Assembly: GCA_930367205.1 (NCBI GenBank)
Contig: OV884015.1
Span: forward strand, 82,326,841-82,390,840
DNA length: 64,000 nt
Source: Acanthosoma haemorrhoidale
Taxonomy: Eukaryota; Arthropoda; Insecta; Hemiptera; Acanthosomatidae
Direction of reading: 5' to 3'
Of this stretch, positions 49,526-61,000 are shown in pieces. The notes below the pieces were generated by a model. That model saw only the letters and a program-made list of their open reading frames with translations. It was not told the origin of the DNA and made no database searches. The stretch's first letter is position 1; each line of letters starts with the position of its first letter. A program made the translations under genes and the position numbers.

Positions 49526-51869
49526 TCATACAATGACTAAATTGTATAGGGATAAGACAAATACTGAATTCAACTTCCATTTATTGTAAATAAGGGAAGC
49601 TGCTTTTCATGGTCTACGAAGAATGTAACAAATTTCCGAACATGAATAAATGAAAGCTAAAATTACAAGGTTTATTTTTATGTTATTAAGCTAGGCTTTT
49701 TAAAGGTAGTAGGGAAGAGGCTTACTGTTAGTGTTTCAAATTTTTCTTTGGGTTTTTAGAAGCATAAATCATACTTTCAAGATTCGCCTTTTTTACATTA
49801 TCATAAAAACAAGAGTAACAAAGAACACATTAAACACATCCACTTGATGTGAATTTGCCACAGTTCTTAAAGAACAAAATATTGATGATCGTCAGAAAAT
49901 GAATAATTCTTTGAAAATACTCTAAATATCAACCAAGGATTATTAAAAAAATTAAACTATAACTTGGGATAGATTCTTTAGATTTGATCTCAAGTACATT
50001 CATGCTACCATTTGAATTCATGGAACACTTTCATTTATGGACTTTAAATTGATGTTCTTGTATCAAAGAAGAGAATATTTGAAAGGAAAATTTGTCTGAG
50101 ATCCAAATACATTATTACAAAAAATATTGTGTTTTCAAATATTTTAACAGACCTTTAGCATTATTGTCTTGTTATATAATTAGTAACTTCAATTGATTTA
50201 ATAGTTACAAATCATATTCTATAGTTAAGTTAATATTTCTGAGGAGTAAGTGAGAACTGACATTTGTTCTGAAATAGATTTCAAAACAAAATTATTTGTT
50301 GAAACTATAGTAGAATATTTTATGAAGAGATTTTGGATTTGGATCTCTAGTCAACAGTAGCCTGCAATGCGATGATATGAACAATTAAACAGTCATATAT
50401 TAATAGAATCAATAGCTGCCTATTTACATTATTAAGTAGTTACTTATTGATACACTAAGTTTTAATACATATGTATGCATGTATCCTATTTATTCGATAC
50501 ATAGTATTAGAATAATTTGCTCTGGCATTCCTCTTTCTAATTACTGAGTTATCCACAGCCAAAACTTATTATGCCTACAACCTATTAATGTTATGATGTT
50601 AAAAGAACGTGGTAACACATAAGTATGATTACATAATACTGGTACATATTTAATATTTAGCCGAGGGGCAATTCTTCTGTTAACAACTTGTCTAAGCTAA
50701 GTATAACTTTAGCTATTGAGATGGACTAACATTGAAGCCCAAATAACTTGAGATCTAGTAATAGAATAAAATTAAAAATAGATATATGTATATTCAAATT
50801 TCCTTAAAATTATGTTTTTAAATAACTATAAATGTCTATTTTATTCACTGTGTCTACAATAACAATATATATATATGAACAAAAAATATATATATTCACA
50901 TTTAGGAATCTTTTAATAAACTTATATATTTTTTTTTTTTGGATAAGTTAATAATTGGAATGAGCTCAATTATTCCTGAGTTACAAATAATTTCTAATTG
51001 CTCTTGAGAAAAAGCTGAATTGACCCGGATGAGAGGGTATCGAACAAGGTAAGAGCAGTGCGACGGAAAGGGTTGCTGGGTAGGACCATCCATTAGAGGA
51101 AGGTACTCGGGCTTCGGGTGAATCGTTGTCAAGTGCCGCTCCCACTGTTACCACTCTCTGTCAAGCTCTTCTCCCTGACAACAGCATATCCATTCAATTC
51201 ACAATGGTTAACATTAACAAAAGGAAATATAAGGATACTTTCTTATTGATTAGTTCATGATGAAAAATATCAGTTTAATAGAAAATATAAGCTTAATGAT
51301 AACCGAGACTTTTGTAGAATCTCATATTTTTATAATATGAGACACACAATAATCATACTTTTATTCTTATAAATAATTAGTTTGTGTTTAAAATATTGAG
51401 CTAATACTATGTTTACATCTTGGAATAGGTGTATAATGACTACAAAGAAGTTAAATTATGGTCATTTGGGCATCATAAGAATAGTGATTTCATAATGAGC
51501 CATGTTAATATCTGTTATTCTTTAGGATGCAGGCCGTTACTTGCAATAGACTGTTCCTCCTTGAAAATGACAGTGTAAGCTGCAGAAAATGCTGGTGGGT
51601 TAAATACCCTTTGTGGGTAGACACCTAAAACTGACCTTTTCTTATTCTTTATATAAAAAAAAACACAAGATAATATTTCACATAAAATAAAAATGTATTT
51701 GAAAACTCAAGCTCTGCTGGATTTTCAGCAATGCAGTATATTCATTAATTCAAGGGTTCCAATTACTTTCATAAGTAAATGGTGAACTTTTAAATTCATG
51801 TTATAGAATTTGCTGTAGTTACATCAGTATGACCTATAATATACATTGATATTTCTCTATTTACCTTCG

Positions 51870-52029
51870 CTAAAGTGGAGTTTCTTTTCTCCATTGAAAG
51901 CTGTTTGAGGGTGTCGCGGAGTTGTTATTCCCCCATCGACCAGCGGCAAACTCTAGACCATTTCTAATTGCAGGAACTATCCTCAATGCTGGATTAGTTA
52001 CTATCCCATTCCTTTTTTGTTTTGCTGAC
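51870..52029 (-). CDS. ANKRD50: ANKRD50 terminal exon
   Basis: Acceptor AG at 52,031-52,030. It encodes [11 protein letters not shown], then a glycine/asparagine-rich stretch and the last residues W-R-K-E-T-P-L before TAG. The K-R-N-G-I and K-E-T-P-L-stop elements are also the landmarks of the vertebrate C-terminus, which fixes this as the true end of the protein. Confidence 0.9.
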
Positions 52030-55000
52030 CTAACCATACAGAACAAAACCGGTATTAAAAAAATAACTGTTAACTTGTAGTATTACCATTTTAATGACAT
52101 GTAATTATAAAAATAAAAAAATTAAATAAAAGATAAATTACCTTTCTCTGGTGGGTGATGTTTTACTGTTGCCTAAAATTATTCTCATATGTGTATCTCT
52201 TGAAAAGTGGTCATCTGTACATAAATTATGAGAGTTTTTTTTAAGAAAAAGAAGTAATCAAAAATAATTAAATAAAACGGAATATTTAATGAATGTAACA
52301 TATTTATAGAAGTATTTTTATCTGGGAAAAATTAGCTTGTAAGTAAAGATGGGTCTTATACTCTGATACATAGGATAATTTACAGATATATTATCCTAAA
52401 AAAAAAATGTATAAATTGGTCATTTAAATATTGTTGCACACACACTGCCACTAAGTGGAATACCACACTAACAAATAGTAAGTGGTGTTGGTGTTATCCT
52501 TTCCTTTGATCTAAAAAATACTGTTTTTGTAAATTAATAGTACCACAGTACTCCATACACAGTACTAGTAATATAAAGTATATTAAATAAACAGCAAGCT
52601 GCATACTAGTTTATAGGCTACCCCTAGGATTGGCAGCCTAGACTGATGGAGTCAGCCATGGTAAGGCAAACGAACCTGATTGGTCAGAATAAACTTGCCC
52701 CCATTGGTGGCACGCTGTCTGACCATTGGCTATATATACCCCTCCCCCTCTCTGTTTCTAAGCTGGTGACTCACTCATTCTATGGCTCGCCTCTGAACCT
52801 CTCTATTTTCTTACTCACTAGATCAAGTATCGGTGCTATGAGCCTCCACTACCTTCCAAGTGTAGATTTATGGCTTCTTCCTGCTAAACTAGCATATCCT
52901 AGGAAGGGGCTTAACTTACAGAGTAGTGTTTCCCTAAGCAGTCCAATCCACCTCTTTCTGGTGCATACTCACCTTTGGGATCTAAACAGTTTTTACCTAC
53001 CCTCAGATACCAAATGGAAACTCATGGCCATTCCAAAACCAAGTATACTACCCATAATACCTAGCACGTGCCTCTTCTCCTGAAAATATTCCACTGTCAG
53101 GACCTACCTACTTAGGCATGAAGTCAGATAGCTCAGTAATGAGGCCAGTCGCCAGACAGTCGGCAAGGTCATACACTACTCCACGACCAGGGTTAGACCA
53201 GTAAAGACACCTCAGTGAAGGGCTAACATATACTTTTACTAAATATTAAGTTCAGTAAATATATATTTCAATACTGAGTTCATTGTTAATGTGATGAGTA
53301 CATAAATGAGTTAAAGTGTTTGAAAGGAGATCGGCTTCTTGACTTCATCAACCCAAGTCTTCTCCCAACAAACCCTTAACTCATATATATTATTATAGTT
53401 TTTAGATTTATAGCATAAAAACTATAAAAAGATGTCCATGAGACATCTCGAAATAACAATAGAAATGTCAGGTGCAGTATTTAATTGATTTTACAAACAA
53501 ATATTTTTATACTCTCCACTCTCATAATTTTTAAGCATCCTAGGAGCCAGTGAAGTCTAAATTTAATAAATTCTGAAACTTTTTTACAAAACAGAAATTA
53601 AAGACAAAAACCTACAGATGTATAATTTAGAATTCAAAAAGAATGTTAAAGGATTAAGTTTTCCTCAAATATTGTTGAAAATGATTTAAATATATTATTT
53701 GCTATTCAGAAACTTTCAAGTTAAAAGTATACCCCATATAGTTATTTCTAATGAACAGCCAAAGAAAAAATATGCAGGCAGGTTCGGAACTCGAAGCTGG
53801 GACCTCACCAATATCTAGTTGGGACAACAGAGCTAGCCTGCTTAAATGGATGTTCTTCATTATTTGGTAGAGCTCCTGACTAAATATTGGCTCAAGTCTC
53901 AATCCTGCCATTTAATTATGCTCTATATTATTTATCTAATGCTCTGGCTGTTAATTAATAATAATTATAAATAATAGTGGGACATATACCACAAAAAAAT
54001 TGCTCATATATTCGGTACAATTACATAATTTCTAATGTTTTGTAATAAAATTAATGTAAAAGTTGATAACAATATTTAACTAACTGCATGGATTCTGTGG
54101 GCTGGTGGGAGGTGAAGCATATATAGGACTGGGCGGTTGTGACTGCAGCGGGCTCAGTGCTTTAGATCTCCTAGAGCAATGCTCCAACTGTTGTGTGAAT
54201 GTCAGCTGACCCTATCAAAACAAGTAAAAACTCTATTAAATAAATGAACTCTAATTGAATAATTAAACAATTAGTAAATAATGTAATTGTATTACTCGAT
54301 GATCAGACATGAGTTATTGAATGTTGAGCCAGGAGAATTCCAGTTGGAAATGTTCCTTTCCATCCATCACTCCCTTTCATGCATGTAAACAAATTTATCT
54401 CCAATTGTGTCTGTGTGAATAACCTTCCCTTTCAGAAGATGAAGTTTTTAGCTTTGTTTAGACTGTTTTTGAATACAATGCACAAACAATTGCATTGGTC
54501 AATTTTGGAAGGACTACTACGAAATATTTTTTGCTTTTAGCAATAATTTTTTTATGCAAGTGTAAATTAACGACCACTGGACCTATTTTAAAAATTGATT
54601 GGATAAAATGTTACTATAGTTTGTCTATTTTAAAGTTATTTAGTATTAACAATTGTTTGCTTATGAATATATAATTCTAATTATTGTAGCAGGCTAATTA
54701 TTTATTGATTATTAATAAATAATAAATTAAGGTATTTGATTAAGATAAGTTGCCTTTTGTCCTCATTATACTGAACTTTTTTTTTTAATCAAAGAGAAAA
54801 TAGATAATAGCAATATACAAAGATACAGGCCTACACAAAAAATAAAAATATTATAACAAGACACATATTTTTCAAATTTAAAACCATATACAATAACCCT
54901 TATAAATGCAGTTATAGAAATACTTGCAATTTTATTCTTTTTTTAATGAAATTCAAACAAATATCTTACATTAACCCATTAAACAGTTCAAATTTACTAC

Positions 55001-58000
55001 ATCTAAACCAAAACATAGAAAGATAGCTTGCTTAATCTGTAATCGATTAGATCATTTTATGGCCCTTATCAAACAGTAGACAATTTGACAAAATGTAATA
55101 ATAAAAAGAAACAAGTAAACTAGTAAGTGGAATGTGCCCAGAGATCAATACTAACCTGGAAATACTTCACAAACATAATTCTACATCATTAATCAACCTT
55201 TGTAAATATCTCATATTCGCATTCTTTCTTCTAAAACTAACCAAAACAGAAAAATATTATTTCCTTTATCTGCATACTCAGATCATTCTCAGTGAAGAGG
55301 GATTGAGGTTAGTCTATGGTCATAGAATTTGTTCTCTTAGTCTTAGAATAGGATTATATAATGTTATGTTTTTATCTATATTGTTTATATTTAAATTAAT
55401 CAGAGGTTTTAAAGGTTCTGTTAATATAAAAAAGAATTCTGGCTAAAGGAAAATTGTTTAATTATAAAACTATTCATTAATTTATATATTCAAGTACGTC
55501 TGTGACAAATTACAATGGTTTATTAACTAAACTTTAAATTTACCTTAACATTACTCGCGACTGGCCAGATTTACTAAATTGTGCATCCTTTTCTGTTTGT
55601 TTCATCTGGTTTCTTTGTTCTTCCGCAAATTTTTCCTTTGTTGCTTTGTTTGTCGTTGTTGTTCCACGCAATCAGTACATCCACTGCTATCATCTCAATC
55701 CTTCTTCTTTTATAAAAATTCTTCTTCCATATGCTTGTCTCCTGCGATGATCAAAAAGAACAAGGCCTGCCTCCCGCTCTCTCATCCTTTTTATATTCGT
55801 TTTTTGCCTTGCCTTCTTGATTTTTTAATTACTTCTTTCTTCAAATGCCAGTTGTCTCATATATTTTAACTTTTTTTATTTTAAAGTTAAAAAATACAAT
55901 AAGAAAATATTAGACTTTAATCATTGATATTATTTGTGACAAATATTAATATTATACAATGGCAGCAATTAATGTCCATACATTCATAACCATGATCCAC
56001 GGGCCGTTTACTGCCATTTTACGCCCGCTAATTTCAAATCAAAAGCAACATCATAGAGTTCAAAACATCAAATATCACAACAATATATTGTTGTGATATT
56101 TGATGTTGTGATTTTTTATGGTGTTTTTGAGATAAACTCAAAAAACGCGAGCGTTGATGAACAAAATACGACTCGTGTACCACGATTCACGAGTGTTTAA
56201 ACACTATTCGTTGCATGTATCTACCATAAATATTTATAATAAAAATAAGATCAATAATTAAATATAAATATTAATATTTATATAACTTCAAACAAGAAAA
56301 ATAACCATATATGAGCCAAAGAGGATTGAACAACCAAAGAGGTCAAGAGATCAAGATGGCAACGAAAGGTCACTGGTGTTTGACCCGGCATGAGGCCAGA
56401 AGGTCACTCTTACACGGACGGCCCTACGGAGATGATCACCACGAGGTAGCAACCCAGACTTTCACCCGGCACGAGAATAAAGGACGCTCAAGAAGACGAT
56501 CCGGACCACGCTAAGAACCAAGAAAGGAAAAATGCACCGCTCGACAACACAAAGAAACACTGGCCAGTATTGCGATTAATAATTAAGGTAATTTTAAATT
56601 TAGTTTTAACAGTATTATTTTATATACGTACGTATTTTATTTGTATATTAATTTTAAATCAATTTGTGATAAACAATTATTCCTTTTTGCCAGAACTATC
56701 CTATTTTTATTAACAGAACCTTAAGATAAAGTAAAAGTTAAATATAAAGATAAAAAATAAATAAATTATATAAAAAATATATGATTAATTAATATTTTAA
56801 TAATATATACGAATGCCTTTTTTGTCAGAGTGTTCGTGCACTAGATGCTAATGGTTAAAAAATTTACCTGTGTGTCTTTATGAGAGCTTCTAGTACTGTT
56901 GGTGAGATTGCTGCTATCACTAGAAACCAAAGATCTTCTTTTCCCCGTCAGCTCAGGAGAGTCCTGGAGAGATGGAGCACTAGGGCAAAGGATATTACCT
57001 GGAAAAGTATAATATTTTAAATAGCTAAAACCTTCAAAATATAAGAGTGTTCTGACTTTATTAAAAGGCATACAATTTTTATTTAATCAAAACAAGATAA
57101 AAATATATTTCAACATGATTACAATGAAGTTATCACGAAAATAAACTTGATTCCAATGTTTTTAATAAGAATTTTTATCAGGACATGAATGAACTAATAG
57201 AACTACGATTGTATGTTGTTCTAGCTACACAATGGTACACTATCTTTGTAGTTTATAATGGGACAAAGTGTGTCCAATAGACCTTCTTCATTAGAATCGA
57301 TTACACTACTTTTGTTTTGTTGTTTTTTGACACCATCAATTACCTCCATACTGGCATACAACAGTCACAAATAAATTACTGCATTTTATGTTCTAAATAT
57401 AAATTATAATTCATATTAGGTGAATAGAATAAAAGCTTAATGTTAAATGGTATTTCCATATTTTTTATTGAATTATGCAAATAGTTTATTATATCTCTCA
57501 GTATCCAATCACTACACAAATTACTTAAGTTGAATATAAAAATTTTTTTTTTTTGTTACTCACCATTGGGGATCGGTAAACTAGACGGAGGGTTCAAACT
57601 GGATGTAGCTTGTTCAAGAAGCCTTACTACTGCCTGGTGGCCAGATTTGGCAGCAACCCTTAGGGCGTTCCGACCGCACTGGTCACAGTGATTTGGATCA
57701 GCTCCAACGGACAGCAGCACACGAACACACTCTTCATGCCCTTCTTGGGCAGCAATTCCTTTAAAAAATAAAGATTAATAAATGGTTGACCAGACCAGAA
57801 AAAGCGAAACCATAGTGTCTGTCTATATCACAATTCAATAGATGTTGTAAGAATAATAAATAACTATTTTAATCTTAGAACTTCCATACAAAAACTTAGA
57901 ATTCCAATGCCAGTTAAAAGTAATAAGCCGTAAGTACTATCAACCTTATACTTTCGGAAATATTCATTTAATCTCGATGATATATGCACACCATTTCTAA

Positions 58001-61000
58001 CCATAAAGCTGCCAATACTATCACCCACTTTCAGGTTTTCTGCTTTATTTATGAACCTTTATAACAGGCACCTTGGTATATTGCTCCTGATAAAAAAAAA
58101 CACTTATTGATGAAAGATTGAAAACAATTGAAGATTAAAAGAATCTGATTGATCTTTATTTGTATTCCAACCAGGAGCTAAAACTCAGAGCATTTGTTAT
58201 AAATAAATAATTACAAAATTAATAAACATGGAATTACAGTTATACAGAGTTATAAGTAAATAGAGAGTTATACAATAAGGTTTTGATATACCGTAAAATT
58301 AATCAACTATAAGAAATACACCTCAAAATCATGAATCCAGCACAATTCTAACTGAGTACATAACAGTTTTACTAGTACATGACAATAGTAGATACATAAC
58401 AGTATCAAGAATTGGAGGTATTAAAAGTAATAAGCATTTTATAGTTACTTATTTTATTTATTATGATTTACCATATATTGTGATATTTAGATGTTGTGAG
58501 TTTGTGATATTACCCTTACAACATGAAAATAAATAAATGGAAAGACTTTGAAAATAATTTCAGGGATGTTTTTTTATGCCATGGAATATAATTATACAAA
58601 ATAAATAATATTTTATTATTATGAAAATAATGCTAATCGGATGACATGTAAAACTTGATCTATATAAAAACTTGAAAATTAAATCAATTGAAAAACCTTA
58701 TTATAAAATAATATCAATCAGACACATGTAAAAACTTTAAAATTTAAGTTTATTGTAGCGTATTAAAATGTTGGAATGTTTATTTGTACAATCAAATTTG
58801 AAAATATGCTAAAATCTATCTAAAAACATGAAAATTAAAATCAATTGAAAACCTTATTGAAAACTAATGTCAATCGAGCAATGTAAAGACTTGAAAATTA
58901 AAAATTTATTGTAATATAATTGAATGTTAAAATATTGTATTGTACAATTACAATTGGAAACATGTAAAATTTTGGTGACACATTTTGATATTGTAATTTA
59001 GTTGTAAGAAAATCCAAATTGTTAAAGTGCTGAAAAAGTTAAAGTAAAATCAAAAGTGAAGTGAAACAACAAATTTTTTATAGGCAAGCTCAAAAATTTT
59101 TTTAAATCGGAGCGGACCCGAATGTTGTGATATTTAGACGTTGTTAGTTTGTGATATTACCTTTGATATAAACACAAAATTAGCGGGCATAAATGAACAG
59201 TACACGACCCGTGGATCACGGTTCGTAATGGATGAACATTATTGGTTGTGTTATGTCTAATATTAATAGTTATCAAATAAATAATATCAAAAATTAAGTA
59301 TAAATATTTTAATATTGGATTTGTTAACTTTAAAACAAGAAAAGTTAATAATATCCGAGACTACTGGCACTGGAGAATAAGAAGTTAAAAACTCAAGAAG
59401 GCAGCGGAAAAGGACAAGAACGAAGAGAGGCGGTAAGCACGCTCTTTCAATTGGAACCGGGCACGAGAGAGGAAGGTTGGAAGAGACGCTAGCAGTGGAC
59501 ATGGACTGACCTCGTGGCACACAGAAGACAACGAGATATGGCAACCTCTCTCTTCGAACATAGAAACAAGAAGAATTCGCCAAAGGACGCAGCTTAGTAA
59601 AACTGGTCAGTCGCGATTATAGTAAGGTACATTTTAAGTTTAGTTTTTAACATTGTAATTTTATCATGTACGTATTTATATGTATATTAACCACATGAAT
59701 CAATTTGTTATTAAACAATTTTCCTTTTGCCAGAATTCTTTTTTATATTAACAGAACCTCTATAAAACTTCAGATTAATAAAAAATATGAACAATAAAGA
59801 TAAAAAACGTAATATTATGTAATGTAATTTTGCAATGTTCACTAGAACATTTATGATTAGTTGGTGTAAGAAGAGTCAAGTTCTTTAGTAGTAAGAAATC
59901 TTAATCAATACAACAACTATTAATTACTAATTAATAATTTAAGTTTTATCATTTTTAGAATTAAATAAAATTCCAGACCTCGTGTAATTTGTACACACAA
60001 AGCACATAAACACAGAATATTTTCGTTCATTTGAATAACTAAAGCAGTCAAACTATTGATAAACAATAAGCTACCTAATGCTGTGGCTCCTTGATTACAT
60101 GTATCATCGGCCCTTGCTCCTGCATCCAGAAGTAGCCTTACAACAACAGCATGACCTTGCCAGGCAGCTGAATGGAGGGGTGTCCGCCTCTCATTGTCGA
60201 CTGCATTAGGATCTGCCCTTCCTTGGCCGAGTAGTAGCGAAACCATGTCACTATGGCCCTGCCAAGCACTCACATGAAGGGCAGTTCTCCCCTCGAGGTC
60301 TCTGACTTCTACGTCAGCACCTCCTGGGTCAATGAGGAACTCTGCCATTTGAAGTCTGTTCTCCAAGGCCAGGATATACAGTGTGCTTCTACCGTCGGCG
60401 TCTTGGGCATTCACATCAGCACCGTAGCTCAGGAGTGCCCTCACTACATTTTGATGCCCTTGCAATGAAGCTAGCCTGTTAGAACAAAGCAAATTATAAG
60501 GAAAAACTTGCATCTGTCGTATATGAAGATACATTGCATAGAATTTCAATTTTGTTTGGCTTTTAGTTGAAGGTAGCAACAAGTTGGGGTTGTTTACAGC
60601 TACCTAGTGCGTATACATGTTTACACCTCATGAGTTCGAGGTTAGACATAAATTATTTTCACATCAAGATATAATTAACTTTTGTTAAAATTTACAAGAG
60701 ACGATCTTTCAGGTTTTTTCGTACATTAAATATAACCAAGCCTATATTATTTTGATTATTAAAGGAAACTTTGGCTCTAAAAGTTATTTTTATCCATATA
60801 ATGGTCAAATAAAAAATTAAATTTTCAACCAGTTACAAGAAACACAAAAAATGTTCTTCTACCAAGTATCACCAAAACTAGTTTTATTGAATTCCATGAC
60901 AAGAAGAAGAAAAGTTGTTAGATAGTAAAAAGCACGTACATTTTGTTTTCAAGCGAATTTTTGTTTGTGTCAAAACAACTTAACTTACTTTTACATATTT

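Larger units (their letters stand above)
47335..51869 (-). other. Region downstream of ANKRD50 stop; possible long 3' UTR
   Basis: This AT-rich stretch follows the ANKRD50 stop codon on the minus strand. AATAAA-type signals are frequent; one near 47,348 (TTTATT on plus, 47,343-47,348) is a candidate distal site. The 76-codon frame at 50,902-51,132 (minus) is not recognised. A long 3' UTR is possible, as vertebrate ANKRD50 has one, but transcript ends cannot be read from sequence alone. Confidence 0.2.

Noticed and set aside
52646..53083. 145-codon open frame on the plus strand
   Set aside because: It lies wholly inside an LTR-like repeat copy, and the product resembles no protein.
60253..60468. 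71-codon plus-strand frame over an ANKRD50 exon
   Set aside because: Antisense shadow of the ankyrin exon.
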